64,000 nucleotides of DNA from Coffea arabica (GCF_036785885.1 NC_092330.1:7908525-7972524); one strand, 5' to 3'; positions 24,381-37,517 are shown, numbered from the stretch's first letter. Program-made: numbers and translations. Notes: a model not told the origin generated them from the sequence alone.

Positions 24381-26893
24381 AAGTCAAAATTTTGATCAAA
24401 TCATAGTGAAAGTGCCGCGCAACAAAAACAATATCCAAAGCAAAGCAAAGACCAAAGCAGCGGAACACATTCTGAAAACAAAAGCAACGGAACAATTGGT
24501 CTGAGTTAAAGCAACGGAACACTTGAGCAACACAAACTTTCACCGAGCTGAAACAAACAAGCTTCTGCACTGAGCACAAAACAGAGCTTCCTATACATTT
24601 TCCCCAATTTTTCCAAATCCCTAATATTCTACTACATTTTCCCCAATTTTTCCAAATCCCTACTACATTTTCTTTTCTCCTTTTTTTTTTCCAATCTTTT
24701 GCCCCCTCTATTTATGTCGAGGAAGCACAGGGGAGCAAGGTGTTGGAGCTGAGAGGAAAAAGACTGAAACAAGAAGGAAAAACTGAGAAGAGAAACCGAG
24801 AGAGCCGAGAGTAAGGCTGAGAAATTCTAAGCAAAAGGAAAGGGAAAGCAGCGAGTGAAGGAGAAAACCATCGCTTTCCATCATCGGTTTCCATCATCGT
24901 TGAAGGGCAACGCTGTCCGCTAAAGATCTTTCCAATCCGCTTCCTTTTTGCTATCCAGGTATGTTACTTCTTATCTATCTGTTTGACGATGACGAGGTAG
25001 CCTTGCCATACTTATGATTTTAAGGTTCTTGGTACAGTCTATGATAAACCCATGAGGTCTTTCGTTGGATGTTTATGGTTGCCCTCTTATGTTTTGACAG
25101 GCCAAAATCAGAAAAATCACATAAATTTCCTGTTTCAACGTTCCATTCCTTTACTTGTGGTAGTGATTAATGCTTTTGTTAGAACACCTGCAACAAGATG
25201 AAACCTTTTGCTTGTTGCAACTGTTTCCGGTACTTTTTTTTTTAAAATCTTTTTTGGCCTTTCGGTCGCTGAGATAGCGTTTGATGTGATGCTGTGTTTG
25301 TTGTTTGATCCAAAGGTTTTAACTTTCTCCAATCTGGTAAGCCAAAGACTACATCTTTGGTCCTTATTTGCATAACCTGGGTCTGTTAGGGCCTTTGGAG
25401 TCCAATCGAAGGATGCGCTGCGACAAGCTCGAAGTTATCGGCTTGTTGCAGCAGTCTTTTCTTTCTGGGATTGCTAAAGTTGTGGTTTCATTTGATAATC
25501 TTGTTTTCGTTTGCAACTGGAGTGGGATACTATGAACATATCAGCTATCAGGGCTGTGTTTAGAAAGTCATTAGCCTTGAACTAAAGGCACACTGTCCTC
25601 TTTTCCCATTCCCTCGCTGTTATGCGAGCAATTCCAGTAGCTGAGAGTTGCTGCAACAAGGACGGTGCTCCTTGTCCTACTGCAGCAATGTAGACAGATT
25701 AGAGCCCTATTCTCTATTGCAGCAATAAAAATTTTGATCTTTTGAATTGTTGAAGTTTCTGGAATGGTTTGAATTTCCTTTTTGGTTGGTTTGTTGTTTG
25801 ATAATAATCTCATATATGAGTATGCTATGATTTAAAACAGCAATCAGTAAGCCTGCTACCTTCTATTGTGCTCCTGTTCGTTCACTTGTTTAAGTAACTG
25901 TTTTCTTACGTTTCTGTGGAGTTTTGCTTAAGAGCCCGTTTGAGAGATTTTGACTTGCTTTACCATGAAACAAGACTTTCACTGCTGTTTTCCTTTTCAT
26001 AATGCCGACCAAGTGTGAGTGTTAACTTGTTAAGTGAACTCCCATAGGTAAATTCAGAACTGGTGGAGACCTTTTGAATGAATTAGAATTTGCAAACTTT
26101 CACTTTGTTAGCTCTTATCCTCTTGTATGTACAACATGGCATTTTGATTATGAGTTTATGAAAGTTAATGTCGGTTTGGCTGCTGAATCTGTTTGGGTTT
26201 GAGCTGCAATTGTTGCAGCAGAAAGAGTTTGCTTTGTGGGAGCAAAGAAAGCTTCGGTCTGCCGGAGCCCAGAAACCTTTAGGAAATTTTAGGAACCTGA
26301 AGTTTTGGATGCTCCTTTGTTCTTTCTTAAAGCTGTGCTTTGTATCTTTTGATGGGGAGTTTTTGATAATAGCATTTTTTGGGGCTGGTGTTATGCATCA
26401 TTGTGAACTATTTTTTGTTATAGTTGTGTAGTCCAGATGGTAAATAACAATTTATGGATACTCGCACCAAGAAAAGGAAAAAGAAAGAAAAAATGTCTTA
26501 TGTCTAGGACCCATAATAACTCAATCACAGCAAATGCTGGATGAAGACTGTCCTTATTGAGGAAATATTTCACTCGTTTTCTTCTTATTTTTATCTTGGA
26601 TTTGTGTATCAATTTGCTTTCAAAGCAAATCCAGATTAAAAAAAATGGGATGTTGACTTGTGGAAAATGTGAACCAATTAATGTTGAATATTGATTTGAG
26701 TCCCATTTCGGATGGTTTTGTTCCTATCCATTTATTATCATCACTTTTTTTTTGGAATAAAGCAAAGTGGTCATATTGTGAAGCTCACATTATAGTATTA
26801 TACTTAACAAATTTGAAAATTAGATAACCTTCATGTATTTGTGACATGTTTGACAGTTAGTTTCCTTTTTGTATTTATGAACCAAATGTGTAG

Positions 26894-27188
26894 TTGTGAC
26901 ATGTTAGATAACCTATCCATTGAAGTAACTGGACGTGTAACCGGATACGTACATGGCCGTGGTCCCTCCAAAGCTGGAATAATTGCCCAAAAGCTTGCAG
27001 AGATAGATGATTTCAAGAAAAGAGCAGAACAAGCGGAGAAGCGCTCAGCTGAATTGGAAATAACGGTCCAATCTCAACAACAACTTATGGAGAAGCTTGT
27101 GAACCAGCAAAGTGAAATGTAGAACCAACAAAGTGAAATGCAAGATCTCCTTAAATCTTTGAAAGCACAGCTGCAAGCCAACAAGTAA
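26894..27188 (+). pseudogene. En/Spm-type transposon protein C-terminal exon (degenerate)
   Basis: A reading frame follows an AG acceptor at 26892-26893. It includes a GYVHGRGPSKAG stretch and then a heptad-like charged helix (KLAEIDDFKKRAEQAEKRSA), rich in Glu, Lys and Gln. This layout, a glycine-rich box followed by a C-terminal coiled coil, is typical of proteins annotated as plant Ptta/En/Spm transposase in CACTA elements. A TAG stop at 27120-27122 interrupts the frame. The same frame then continues (NQQSEMQDLLKSLKAQLQ) to a TAA at 27186. The sequence at its end also reads as a splice donor (AA|GTAAGA). The coding potential is probably lost. The family call rests on pattern memory, not on a search. 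Confidence 0.6.
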
Positions 27189-29744
27189 GACGATGAAGGC
27201 ATATCTGAACGAACTGATTGGTAAGCAATTTTCAACTATATATACTTGTCTAAATAGATATAATGGCTGCTATGGTTTAAAGTTAACATAAGTTATTGCA
27301 AATTAGTTATTGGTAGGTGACAATATTAACTTGTAATATCAAGACTGAGGAGGGACATTTAAGAATTACTTCTGTCAACACAAGGTTCTAATCAGATGGT
27401 GTTTTGATCCTGGGAGTACATTTTTGGCTTTATCATAGCTTTGTTATCATGAAACAATAACATTACACAAAAAAAAAAGCTTCAATAGTGTTTCTGTTTC
27501 ATGATATTAATTTGAGGAGCACAGAAGGGCTAAAGAATAGAAAAGATTATTATTGTCATTTGGCCAATGAGTTAGCTAAAAACTTTTCATGGCCAATGAG
27601 TTAGCTAAAAACTTTTGACGGAACAAGATATACAGTCCCAAGTGTTAAGTGAACAATTTAATCAATCTCCGACTTGTGTTGGGTTGGGAGAATACTGCAT
27701 TTGATTACGTAAACATTTTATCAATCGCTGACTTGTATTGTAAGATTACTGATTTGATTACGTGACTATTCTAAAAGGAATATTCCTCTTGTATAGCAGA
27801 GTGGTAGTATAGTAGTGATGGACGAACAAAACAGAAGATTTATTCATCTTTGACAGTATTTTGACAGATTAAAGAAACATTGCTGATGCCAAAATTGGTC
27901 TTCATTTGTGACAAACCTCCTCTTTACAACCGTTAACACTCCTCGTTCTTTGGTAGTCAACCAAGGCATCTTGTGTAGTAGATAAGGCCTGCAATTATCA
28001 CAGTTCCCAGTTTTTCCCTGTTTCCATCCATTGCAGCAAAAACATATCATTTCTTGACATCCAGGCAAAATTTGCAGAAACAAGATTTTTCTACCCCACC
28101 GATGTCTTCAGCAATCAAATTCGGATCATCAATCCAATCCACCAACTCTTTCCTCCTACACACACTCCTGTGCACTAATTTTTTTTTTCCACAGACCATC
28201 AATCCATTTACAATCCTCCGGATGGCATGCAGGGTGGAATCCGATTCAGCTCTACAGACTTCAGTTCTAAAGATTGCTTTTTCTTCATTGGGGTAAACAG
28301 TTTTGTTATGTCTTACCAGCCATGAGAAGAACTACCACCTACCTACCTAGTCCTCCTTGCTCACCTGTTACACATACTCTCCCCTTCTCCATCTTCTCCC
28401 CTTCCATTAATTTGTGTCCGTGTAGCCTTTAATACCAGTATAGTATTGTTTGGTCTCTCTGCAGTGGATTGTAAGTTTCAACTTGAAGAATTAATGTATT
28501 TCTAGTATAGTATTTCACTTGAAGAATACCAGTATAGTACATGTGAAATGTATTTCCTTCAAGTAGTTAAAGGGAATCTTCCTTGTTAGTTAGACTGTTG
28601 TGCTGAGTCAACAATCAAGTAGTTATTTTGTTATTCTTGAGCTGTATAAGAATGCAGAAATCCGGATTGGGCAACATGGAAAAATCATTTTGAATAATAT
28701 CTCTCTTTCTTCTTCCTCAAGTCTAGTTTCTCTCCCCCTTATCACTCTATTTCTGCTGCAATTGCTGCATTCATTACGGTGGTATCAGATTAGTGAATGC
28801 TTGTTACTTTTGTTGTTTATTTAGCAATTAGAGACTGTTTTGCTTTTGTCACCTGATAACTTTACTAATAACTTTACTACTTTATTGCAGATATATTGCT
28901 CATTTTGGAGGTTTCGAAGAAGATTAGCAGTACGGCTTACATGTCAGCTCAAAAACTATGGTTATAGTGCTGTCTTAAGTTTAGAAAATGTTTCAGAAGC
29001 GCAGGAAATGTTTTGGGACTTGGAATATATTTTTTAGTGCAGCCTTGACTTATATGAGTAGTATTTGTTCTACTCAAACTTATGAAACTATTTGTACTAT
29101 GATGTTGCACTTATTTATGACATTTGAATATTTAATATATTATTTTGGCATATTCTATTGTAACGGTGCCTACATTTGTTATTTATTAAACATTGCTGAT
29201 ATTTTCATTTTTTAGATATTATTGTAGTAGGAAAGTCATGTGTAAGGTGTTGTAGGCAGGATGTCTTTATTGACAATTGTTATTGTCACTCAATCAAAAC
29301 TGTCTATTGATAAGGGAATGTTGCCACAGTTGATCAGGGGTTTATTGACAACAAAGTCGTCACTAATTCCCCTATGCCCTCACTGTCGTCCTTTCATGCA
29401 TCACTGACAAGAGAAGGTGTTGTCACTAGATTTATAGCTTTTACTGATGACATATGTTGTCATAAATAGTTTCATTCACTGACGACTCTAAGGTCGTCAC
29501 TATATAATTTCATCTTTTACTAACGACATAGATTGTCATAAAAAAGGTTCTATTTACTGACGACTTTAAAGTTGTCACTGTATACTTTTACCGACGGAGA
29601 TTCAGTGACGACCTTGCGACAACTGAAATGTTGTCAATAATGGTCATCAGTGACGACTTTTTGATTATTTGTGACGAAAAGTAGTTATCACTGATGACCA
29701 AAATTCTTGTAGTGATATGCTTCAATTAGCCAATATGAAATATA

Positions 29745-29900
29745 GGTATTTCCTAGTTGTCTGCCAATTAGCCAATGTTATATCTTGGTTGCACAAAGCT
29801 ATCAAGTAGTTATCAGTAAGCGGCCGGCAAGACTATTCTTAATTATTGTATAATGAGCTGTTAAAATCTTTATTTGTGTTTACAGTTAGTATTAGTTTTG
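29745..29900 (+). pseudogene. Relic of a CYP81 3' flank
   Basis: This stretch matches the DNA just after the P450 stop codon (35130-35275): 'caaagctatcaag', 'gttatca', 'gcaaga', 'ttcttaattattgta', 'ttatttgtgtttaca' and 'gttagtattagtt' occur in the same order. No P450 coding sequence survives next to it. CACTA element 1 lies immediately to the left. It marks a second, lost copy of the P450 or a copied 3' UTR. Confidence 0.7.
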
Positions 29901-32430
29901 AGTGTTCACGTAACAAATTAATGTACACAAATCTTATAAATCACAAGTCACTTTCACCAAATTTTGTACGGCGACTTCGTGGCCACATCCAAAATAGAAT
30001 ACTAATTTTAAGTTTTAACAACAGCACCTATTAAACTATAGCGTTTGTTTCTAGGGGAATGCAAGTAACGTAGTGAAGCTAACAAGTATAGAATCCAACA
30101 TTGGTGGAATGAATCGACTTCTACTGCAGCTTTCTAACTTTAGAATTGGTCAATTTAGTTGAAGAAGTTAAGTTGCCAGTTGGTTGTTAGAATTGTTTCA
30201 TGTTTTTAGTTTTTAGTAGTTTGACTAGTTTTAATTGGTTAGAATTTGTAGTATTTTGTTGATATTGTTTAAGAGACATTTGTGTTAAATTTAGTTGAAT
30301 AGTTCAATGCATTGTAAAAAAAAAAAAGTTGCTGTAGTAAATCAATCTCCTTAGAGTTCTCTTGTCAACCTAGAACATTCTAAACTGAATTTTAATCTTA
30401 GACTTATCGTTACCACGACTATTGTTAATAGCTATTACTTTTTTTTAAAAAAAAAATTTTCAGCATGATAGGACTGAGGTTTAAGAATCGGAGAGGAGGC
30501 AACAGAGATTTGAATCCAGGATCCCCAATTCCTAAAACTAATAGCTATTACTTTTATTGCTAACAAGAATACTCTATAGTTTCTTCACAATATAAATATG
30601 TCCCATAGTTAATAAAATAAGGAACTGGTATAATATAAAATATTATAATACTCATATTATACAGATTTTAGTTTCAAAATTACAATTAAGAGTTCAGTGT
30701 AAATATACATGTTCAATAAAATCATGCATATAAATTCATACGTAAATAGTATGACCGTGTTTGAAAATTACGGAAGTAAAATTATGGATAAATTTACTAT
30801 AGTTTTCAAAAACTATGCTACATTTGTACCAATTTTAATCTTATTTTTGTATATGAGATTTTAAATTTATTTAAAATTTTATCACCTTATTACTTAAGCA
30901 TGTATAAATATGCAATTGTGTAACTCTTATATTGTATATAGCTCAAAAGTATGTCATTATCTTTATTCAAAATTTAAGAATTTTTCAAAATTTTAAGTAT
31001 AATTCGTGAAGTATAATATGTTAAAAGTTTATTATGTGTTGTATACAGTTAATTAAAAAGTACGAACATTTTCAAAGTATTTTTGAAATGTATGAAGTAA
31101 GAAATTTTTTTGAATAATAAATACAACATGTACCATCCGAGCATTATAGTTCGAGTATTTACTATCATATACTTCATTTTTTTTTTGGGGGGGTTGCGTT
31201 CCGCTTGTTCGGGGCACCAAATTGGCATCCGAAGCCCACAAAGTACAAACCCCAAAAAGGACACCATGCTGAACAGGATATTTGACCCAAGACTATTTAT
31301 CAAATTAAGCCGTGGAGTCGGCCCAGTCGGCATCCACTTCATCGATAATAGGAAATACCTTATTCATGTCTCCTGGATTATTATCATTAATTAACTATTA
31401 ACGGGTCTATGTCTATAGCTTGTAGCCGAAAAGAAATGTCCAAATTTTGGGTAGACTCAGTTTTTAAAATTCAATGATTTAGATTATACCACGCTGCATC
31501 ACCAAATAATGTGGTATAATTTGAATCATTGAATCTTTAAAAAACGGTTCTATCCAAGTGTGAACTGAAAGAAAATAGTACCCGTTAAAGACAGTTTGAT
31601 GCATCAATTATCAAACAATACCATACCTTCCTAATAGTATTATAGAATAGCATACCTTATTAAACACTATTGTAAAAACTTTTGAATTTATAAAACATAA
31701 AGTACAATATAGTCAACAATCACTTTGCTACTATATTTGGTTTTTTCAAACCATATAGGTATGTAGTGTATTGGTCTGGTCCAATAATCGTTCAGTCTCT
31801 ATCGGTTCTTCAATGGGTTCAATTCGACGTCCTCACTAGAATAAGTTGTGGGAGTATGGTAGACGGCAATGATTGACAAAAAAAAAAGTTGCAATATAGT
31901 CAACAATTACATTTTTCCAGCAGATTTTTGTAATTGTAAGAAAGATAGCGAAAAGAGTAGCCATAAGCTAATATACGGTAAAACAAACCAAAAGCTGCAT
32001 AAAATTAGAATTTTTAGTGATATCAATAATAACTAAATTGCTTTACAAAAATTTTCGTCAAGAGCAAGTAATTAAAAATTTTGGTAACTAAAAACTTGGA
32101 GGTAATTTGGTCAATTTACAAAACCAAGTGCATTGCACGTGCTAAATTTAGTCCGAAATTGGGCTGTCTGATGTAATTGTACCTGACTAGAAAAATTATA
32201 ATAGCATGGAGGTGAATTGATTCAATTAAATATTCAGGAGGACAATGTGAGGAAGAGGCGATTTTCAAAGCCAGTTTATGGGAATTAATCCCATTTATAA
32301 TGCATGAAATTTTAGTGCGTAATTTTCTCCAAAATTTGCTAGTTACAACTTACAACAGGTAGAAAGTGCAAAAAATTTTGAAACGTTTATTTCCCCTTAA
32401 AAATCAACATACACAATTAAACAAACTACT
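29901..32430. other. AT-rich intergenic DNA
   Basis: No coding region is supported. It contains a foldback at 31448-31556 and a T8/G7 run near 31180 that starts a spurious open frame. It also holds a possible reversed SINE-like fragment near 30460-30540, with 'gatttgaatcc' resembling a B box. Otherwise I see nothing. Confidence 0.5.
31448..31556. repeat. Foldback (inverted repeat) of about 109 bp
   Basis: The left arm (about 31448-31492) and right arm (about 31511-31556) are nearly complementary. 'attcaatgattt' pairs with 'gaatcattgaat', 'attataccac' pairs with 'gtggtataat', and the outermost 'tgggtag' pairs with 'ctatcca'. The loop is about 18 bases. It could be a small MITE or a hairpin-forming RNA locus. 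Confidence 0.8.
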
Positions 32431-32439
32431 AAATTCTCG

Positions 32440-32545
32440 TCAAGGAGGTCATGATCTTATGGCTAAAGTTGAGACACTGAGAATTAGATTCTGTAGTTCA
32501 AATCCTACCCCCTCCCCTGTTGGAAAAGAAAAAGAAAACTCTCAT
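32440..32545 (+). mobile_element. Possible tRNA-derived SINE
   Basis: A box-A-like 'tggctaaagttg' at about 32460 is followed some 35 bases later by a box-B-like 'gttcaaatcc' (about 32497). This spacing suits an RNA polymerase III internal promoter. An A-rich stretch follows. The target duplication is unresolved. Confidence 0.35.
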
Positions 32546-32911
32546 TTTCCATACTAATCCATGTATCCAAACAATTGAAAGTTCTCTTGGCATGTAAGTG
32601 AAAAGCTACAAGTAATTTTGACTCTTCTTTGCTCCAAGCTTTAATTTTTTAAAGCTCCACCTTCTTCGCACCAAGCTTTTAAGTTTTTAAAGCTTCCCTT
32701 TCTGCTAATGATCGATGCCGGCAATTATTCCAATGTGTAATTCTTGCCAATTGTGTTTCTCAATTAGTGAGCTTATATACTTCAAAGACCAAGTTCCTCT
32801 CACTATTAAAGCCATCTTGTTTCATGAACAACTACGTATTATCCAATAACTTTGGCCTTGTCAGCTCTGAAGTTAACTAAAATGTCTCTTGTGATTTTCA
32901 GTTTTTTGGCC

Positions 32912-35112
32912 ATGGAGAATCTCTACTGCTGCCTCATCACCATCTTATCGTGTTCTTTGCTTCTCATCTCCAAAAACTTGCTATTCAACCATGTCAAGAA
33001 CAAGAAGTTACCGCCAAGTCCACTTGCTCTGCCAATAATTGGCCATCTTTACCTTATCAAGAACTCACTCTTCCAAGACTTAACTTCATTATCAGCTAAA
33101 TATGGTCCAATATTCTCTCTCCAATTCGGTTGGCGTTCCTTTGTTGTTGTGTCATCTCCAGCTGCCATTGAAGAGTGCTTCACCAAGAATGATATTACAC
33201 TTGCAAACCGTCCTCGGACCATGGCTGGAGATAGATTTACCTATAACTACACAGGCCTTGGGGTGGCCCCTTATGGCGACTTGTGGAGGGTTCTTCGTCG
33301 CCTCTTTGTCGTTGAATCTCTCTCTTTCAACAGCCTCCAGAGGACTTCAGTTATCAGGGAAGAGGAATGTCAGATGATTCTCAGGTCAATCTACAGAGTT
33401 TCAAAGAATGAAAGCCAAGCAAGAGTTGATTTGAGCCATTGGATTTCTGTTTTTACACTCAATGTTATCATGAGGATGCTTGTTGGAAGATGCTCCATCA
33501 GAGAGGAGGATGCTGGACAGGAGATGGGCCTGCAAATAATTGAAGAATTCAGAGAAATGTTTGGTTCAAGCATTTCAATGAATTTGTGTGACTTCTTCCC
33601 TGTGTTAAGGTGGCTTGGCTACAAAGGGTTGGAAAAGGAAATGATCTCTTTGCAGAAGAAGAGAGATAATTTCGGTCAGGGTTTCATAGATGAATTTCGA
33701 TGTTCAAATACTCTGCTGGACAAGGAGAGGAAGGCACTGATTGCAAATCTACTTTCTCGCAAGGAAAAAGATTCTGATTTTTTATCAGATGACGCCATAA
33801 AGAGTTTTGCATTTGTAAGTGCAATATGCCTCATGTTTTCCTTACTTCACGAGCTTATCCGATTTCAGTGAAATTTGGAATGGCAGAATATACTTTATTT
33901 TCCCTTTTCCTCTTTTTATGCATTTACACTTGTGATGAACTAATTATTTTGCAGAACTTGTTTCACTTGCTCAATTGCTATCTTCAGCAACATAAAGTTA
34001 ATATGGTTATTAGTTAAACTCATTAGGCTGCACTCTACAGTGAGGCATCAGTGAGAGCTCTACATGAACCTTTAGCCATTGATTCTTTGCCTGTGGGATT
34101 TAAATGCCAAAACTCGGATTCTGATACTAAGATAAGATTAGTAATCAAGGTCACAATCTGATACTTTGTTCTTAGTTTTGTTAATTGTGATGCTAGCAGG
34201 TAAGATTTGAGTATGAGGTTTTACTTAGCAAATTCGTGTAAACAACCCCCCCTTAATTTCACCAAAACAATCTTCTCAAATGATAAGAACCTCGGCCTTG
34301 ATGCATTTGAGCTCATTGGTTGTCATCACCCTTTCCCTTGCTTGTGCTTAGTAAAGCATTTTCAGAAGGATGATCTTGTTGGCGTTGGAGAAAGTGTTTA
34401 AAAGCTACCTTTCTGGGATTCTTTCCTACCCTAATCTTAAGCATTTTACTTTGCCTAACATATGCAATCCTTGATCCAGATAATGTTTACAGCAGGAAGA
34501 GAAACGTCCACGCTGACCATCGAATGGGCTATGCTGCTTTTGCTAAATAACCCGAAGGCACTACAGAAACTCAGGACTGAGATTGACATCAACATAGGAC
34601 ATGGAAGACTGTTGAGAGAATCCGATATCCCAAAGCTTCCTTATCTTCGTTGTGTTGTCAATGAGACAATGAGACTGTACCCCGCAGCGCCACTTCTGCT
34701 ACCTCATTATGCATCTGAAGATTGCAAGGTAGGGATGTATGACATTCCGAAAGGTACAATTGTTTTAGCTAATGCCTGGGCCGTGCATCGGGATCCAAAA
34801 CTCTGGGAGGAGCCAGAGAAATTCATGCCAGAAAGATTCGAAGCGAAGAAATTGATGGACAAAGAAGAGTTCAATTCCAAGTTCTTGCCATTTGGGATGG
34901 GGAGGAGAGCTTGTCCAGGAGCCAATCTAGGCGTTCGGAGTGTTTCATTGGCAATCGGTACATTCATCCAATGTTTTGATTGGGATAAAGTCGAACAGGA
35001 TGGTGACTTGGACATTAACTTTAGTGATAGAATCACTCTGCAGAAGGCTAAACATTTGGAGGCCGTATGCGTTCCACGCCAAGAATCAATTCTGCTTCTC
35101 TCTCAACTTTGA
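32912..35112 (+). CDS. Cytochrome P450, CYP81-type, two exons
   Basis: Exon 1 is 32912-33814 and exon 2 is 34480-35112, joined across a phase-0 GT-AG intron, giving 510 residues. The N terminus is a hydrophobic ER anchor, then the proline-rich hinge [14 protein letters not shown]. Exon 2 opens in helix I with [11 protein letters not shown]; ExxR is ETMR at 363-366, PERF at 418-421, and the haem loop [10 protein letters not shown] at 439-448 with the Cys at 446. One phase-0 intron before helix I and this set of motifs suit CYP81, a plant family that hydroxylates isoflavonoids, lignans and other specialised metabolites using NADPH-P450 reductase. The substrate is unknown. In-frame ATGs at 32882 and 32912 are both possible; 32912 (MENLYCC) suits the family length better. 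The gene appears intact. Confidence 0.93.
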
Positions 35113-36544
35113 AAGCCAACAACTAGAAGCTGTGAGTTTTGGTGGTACAAAGCTATCAAGTTGTTATCACCAAGTGGCCTGCAAGACATTTCTTAATTAT
35201 TGTACGAGTAGTTAAAACCTTTATTTGTGTTTACAATAAATCTCTATCTGTGCTTAAAATTAGTATTAGTTATGTGTTTACATTTACAATCTCCTCCTTT
35301 GTCACCCACATCAGGCTAATGTTGCTGTCGCTTTGGCCATTATTGTTTGCCTATATCAGATAGATAATGTGTGAAGCCTATATAGCTACATCACTTGCCT
35401 TAGCTTCTCAAGCATGGCCTTGGATTCGGAGGTCTTCCGCTGCACATTAATCATGATTACTAGTTCCATACTCATCCGGCGATGTTCTGTGCAGAATAAA
35501 GATAAAATGCCACTTAGCCAGCCCACCGGGTCTTCCAATCTTAGACCATCTCCACCCCTTGAAACCTCCATTTCACCGTGCCCTCCAAAATCTATGTGAC
35601 GACCAAATTCGACCTTGTGAATAAGGAGAGAACTGGCCATTTGTCAGGTTTTCACATTAGCCATAAAACTAGAACCTTTAAACTTACACTTTGAAAATAT
35701 TAAATTTTCCACTAAAATCGAAATTAGGAGTACATGCCCAAAAACAAATATACGATTGCTAGCGAATATAATTTCAAAATCTCACTATAAGTACAATATG
35801 TTAATATTCTTGGTCAGTTAACTATAATTTCTAATAACACATTTGAAGACCTCACAAATCAAATTGTTTTAATCGAGCTCGGTCATCCTATATATCTGAA
35901 ATTATTTTTGTGATCAACAAAAACAAAATGTGTGAGCTAATGAGGCCAATGGGAATTTTGTATGCATATGTAGTACAGATAATATTTTTAATTAAAAATA
36001 TTTATTTTCTATTATACAAAATATGTACAAATAAGTGTTTTCTATTATACAAAATATGTATAAATATGTACAAATATTTAGAAGAAGATTTAGAAAAATG
36101 TTCAAATTTAAACGAATAACAAAGTTCGATAATATCCAAGTTTAACCAGATAAACAAAGGCAAAAAAAAAAAAAAAACTGTTGACAAAGTATTACCCTTA
36201 TCCATCCTGGCAAATTTGTGTGCCTGACTTGTTCAATGTCAACACACCAATTGCCTCAAGCTCAAAATATAACAAAATAATTTGTATTATTAAATACCTA
36301 ATATGAGCAAAATTAACCTTATAACTTTGCCATAAAGGAACGTATGTCAAAGAAAACGTAGATCCTCCGGAAAGTTGATCCTCCGTCAGTTCAACACTTT
36401 TTCGAAGAATGTGAACTAACACTTGACAAGAGTCCAGCCTCTCCAAAGTTACTTTGGCTTCACAGCCTCCCTAACATTACTTTGGATTCACATCGCAAAG
36501 AGTATAAATTCCAACACATACAAGGATTTATATAAAATTATTAA
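35113..36544. other. Intergenic DNA between P450 and the MULE
   Basis: The first 160 bases are the P450 3' flank that recurs at 29745. The rest is AT-rich. Short open frames on both strands near 35390-35640 match nothing I recognise and lack supporting splice or start context. Confidence 0.5.
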
Positions 36545-37517
36545 TTATCAGATGGGATAATTTCAGAAAGCTCCCTCAAGATTTCCAATAATTGCACTTA
36601 AATACCCTCTAATATTTAAAATTACACTCTTCTCCCTTTTCAGCTGGATATGACCAAATGTCACCATCAATAACTTCCAAATGACTAAACTGCCCTGAAA
36701 AAGTTGTAAAAATGAGAAAATGAAATTGCATCAATAAATTTTTTTTTTTAGTGCTTCTTGGCGCCATTTGCGGGTGATGTAAGAACTTGAGGTGCCAATT
36801 GGTTACATGGTACCAAGAGAAACCAAACTACTTTTGAAAGGAATGGACTCAAGAAACCAAAGCTTCCTCTAGTTGGTGATCCTTCATCCGGTGAAGAATT
36901 TGGGCAAAAAAATGCATCATATATAGCTATTTCAGCTCCATCAACATCACTACAGGTAAAAGATCAAATTGTTTTAATTTATTGAACTTATTTAGAAGTT
37001 TTTTAAGTACCGTATCTTGTTGATCATCTTAATACTTGTCATATTAGCATTGAAGCTCCTCACAGCAGCATGTGGCCAAGATATAGGTGTTAGATTGCTT
37101 GTAAAAGTAGGCTAAAGGGATAATCCTCATTTGTGGGTGTTCATTGTCTAATGAAGATAAATCAGAGGTTATGTCTATTGTGGTTGATTTTGACATGCAT
37201 GTGGAGTGCTTGATGTTTTTGGGAGCAAGTGTTTTGGACATAGACTAATGATGAAGTCTGCTCCTACACTGTACTGTACTGATAGTTCATTGTTGATGAT
37301 CTGAAGAATATGTGCTGAGATTTTAGTAGAAATAAAGATGTTTGATCATTGATTAGGGCCTTAGTCAACTAGACCTTGCACGTTTAATTGAACAGCTTTA
37401 TTTTCTGTTCATGCAAGAAAATTTTCTCATTCTCTAACTTTGTAATGGACAATGAGCATCATTAAGCTCGAATTAATCATTATATGCAATTCTAATGCTT
37501 GAAAGTGTGAAAACAGG

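Larger units (their letters stand above)
21174..29714 (+). mobile_element. CACTA (En/Spm) element 1, 8541 bp
   Basis: The left end is CACTACAAGAAATTTGGTC and the right end is the inverted CACTACAAGAATTTTGGTC. The 3-bp target duplication ata is seen at 21171-21173 and 29715-29717. Subterminal blocks at about 21190-22320 and 29260-29714 are packed with GTGACGAC/GTCGTCAC motifs in both orientations, the expected binding sites for a TNPA-type protein. A probable 5' leader exon ends at a donor at 24958/24959. A coding exon fragment lies at 26894-27188. No DDE transposase (TNP2) is present, so the element is non-autonomous. Confidence 0.93.

Noticed and set aside
24310-24897. Minus-strand frames (89 and 61 aa) in CACTA element 1
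   Set aside because: They lie opposite the probable leader exon of the element's plus-strand gene, and no homology is recognised.
31110-31394. 94-residue frame starting near a T8/G7 run
   Set aside because: The homopolymer run makes the frame unreliable, overlapping frames exist on the other strand, and nothing is recognised.
32460-32507. A functional tRNA gene
   Set aside because: Box-A- and box-B-like motifs are present, but no acceptor stem or cloverleaf can be drawn; a SINE fits better.
33826-34401. Frames inside the P450 intron
   Set aside because: The interval is bounded by a phase-0 GT-AG intron that joins the two P450 exons exactly.
35386-35640. Overlapping frames on both strands after the P450
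   Set aside because: No start context, splice signals or recognisable domain; probably chance.
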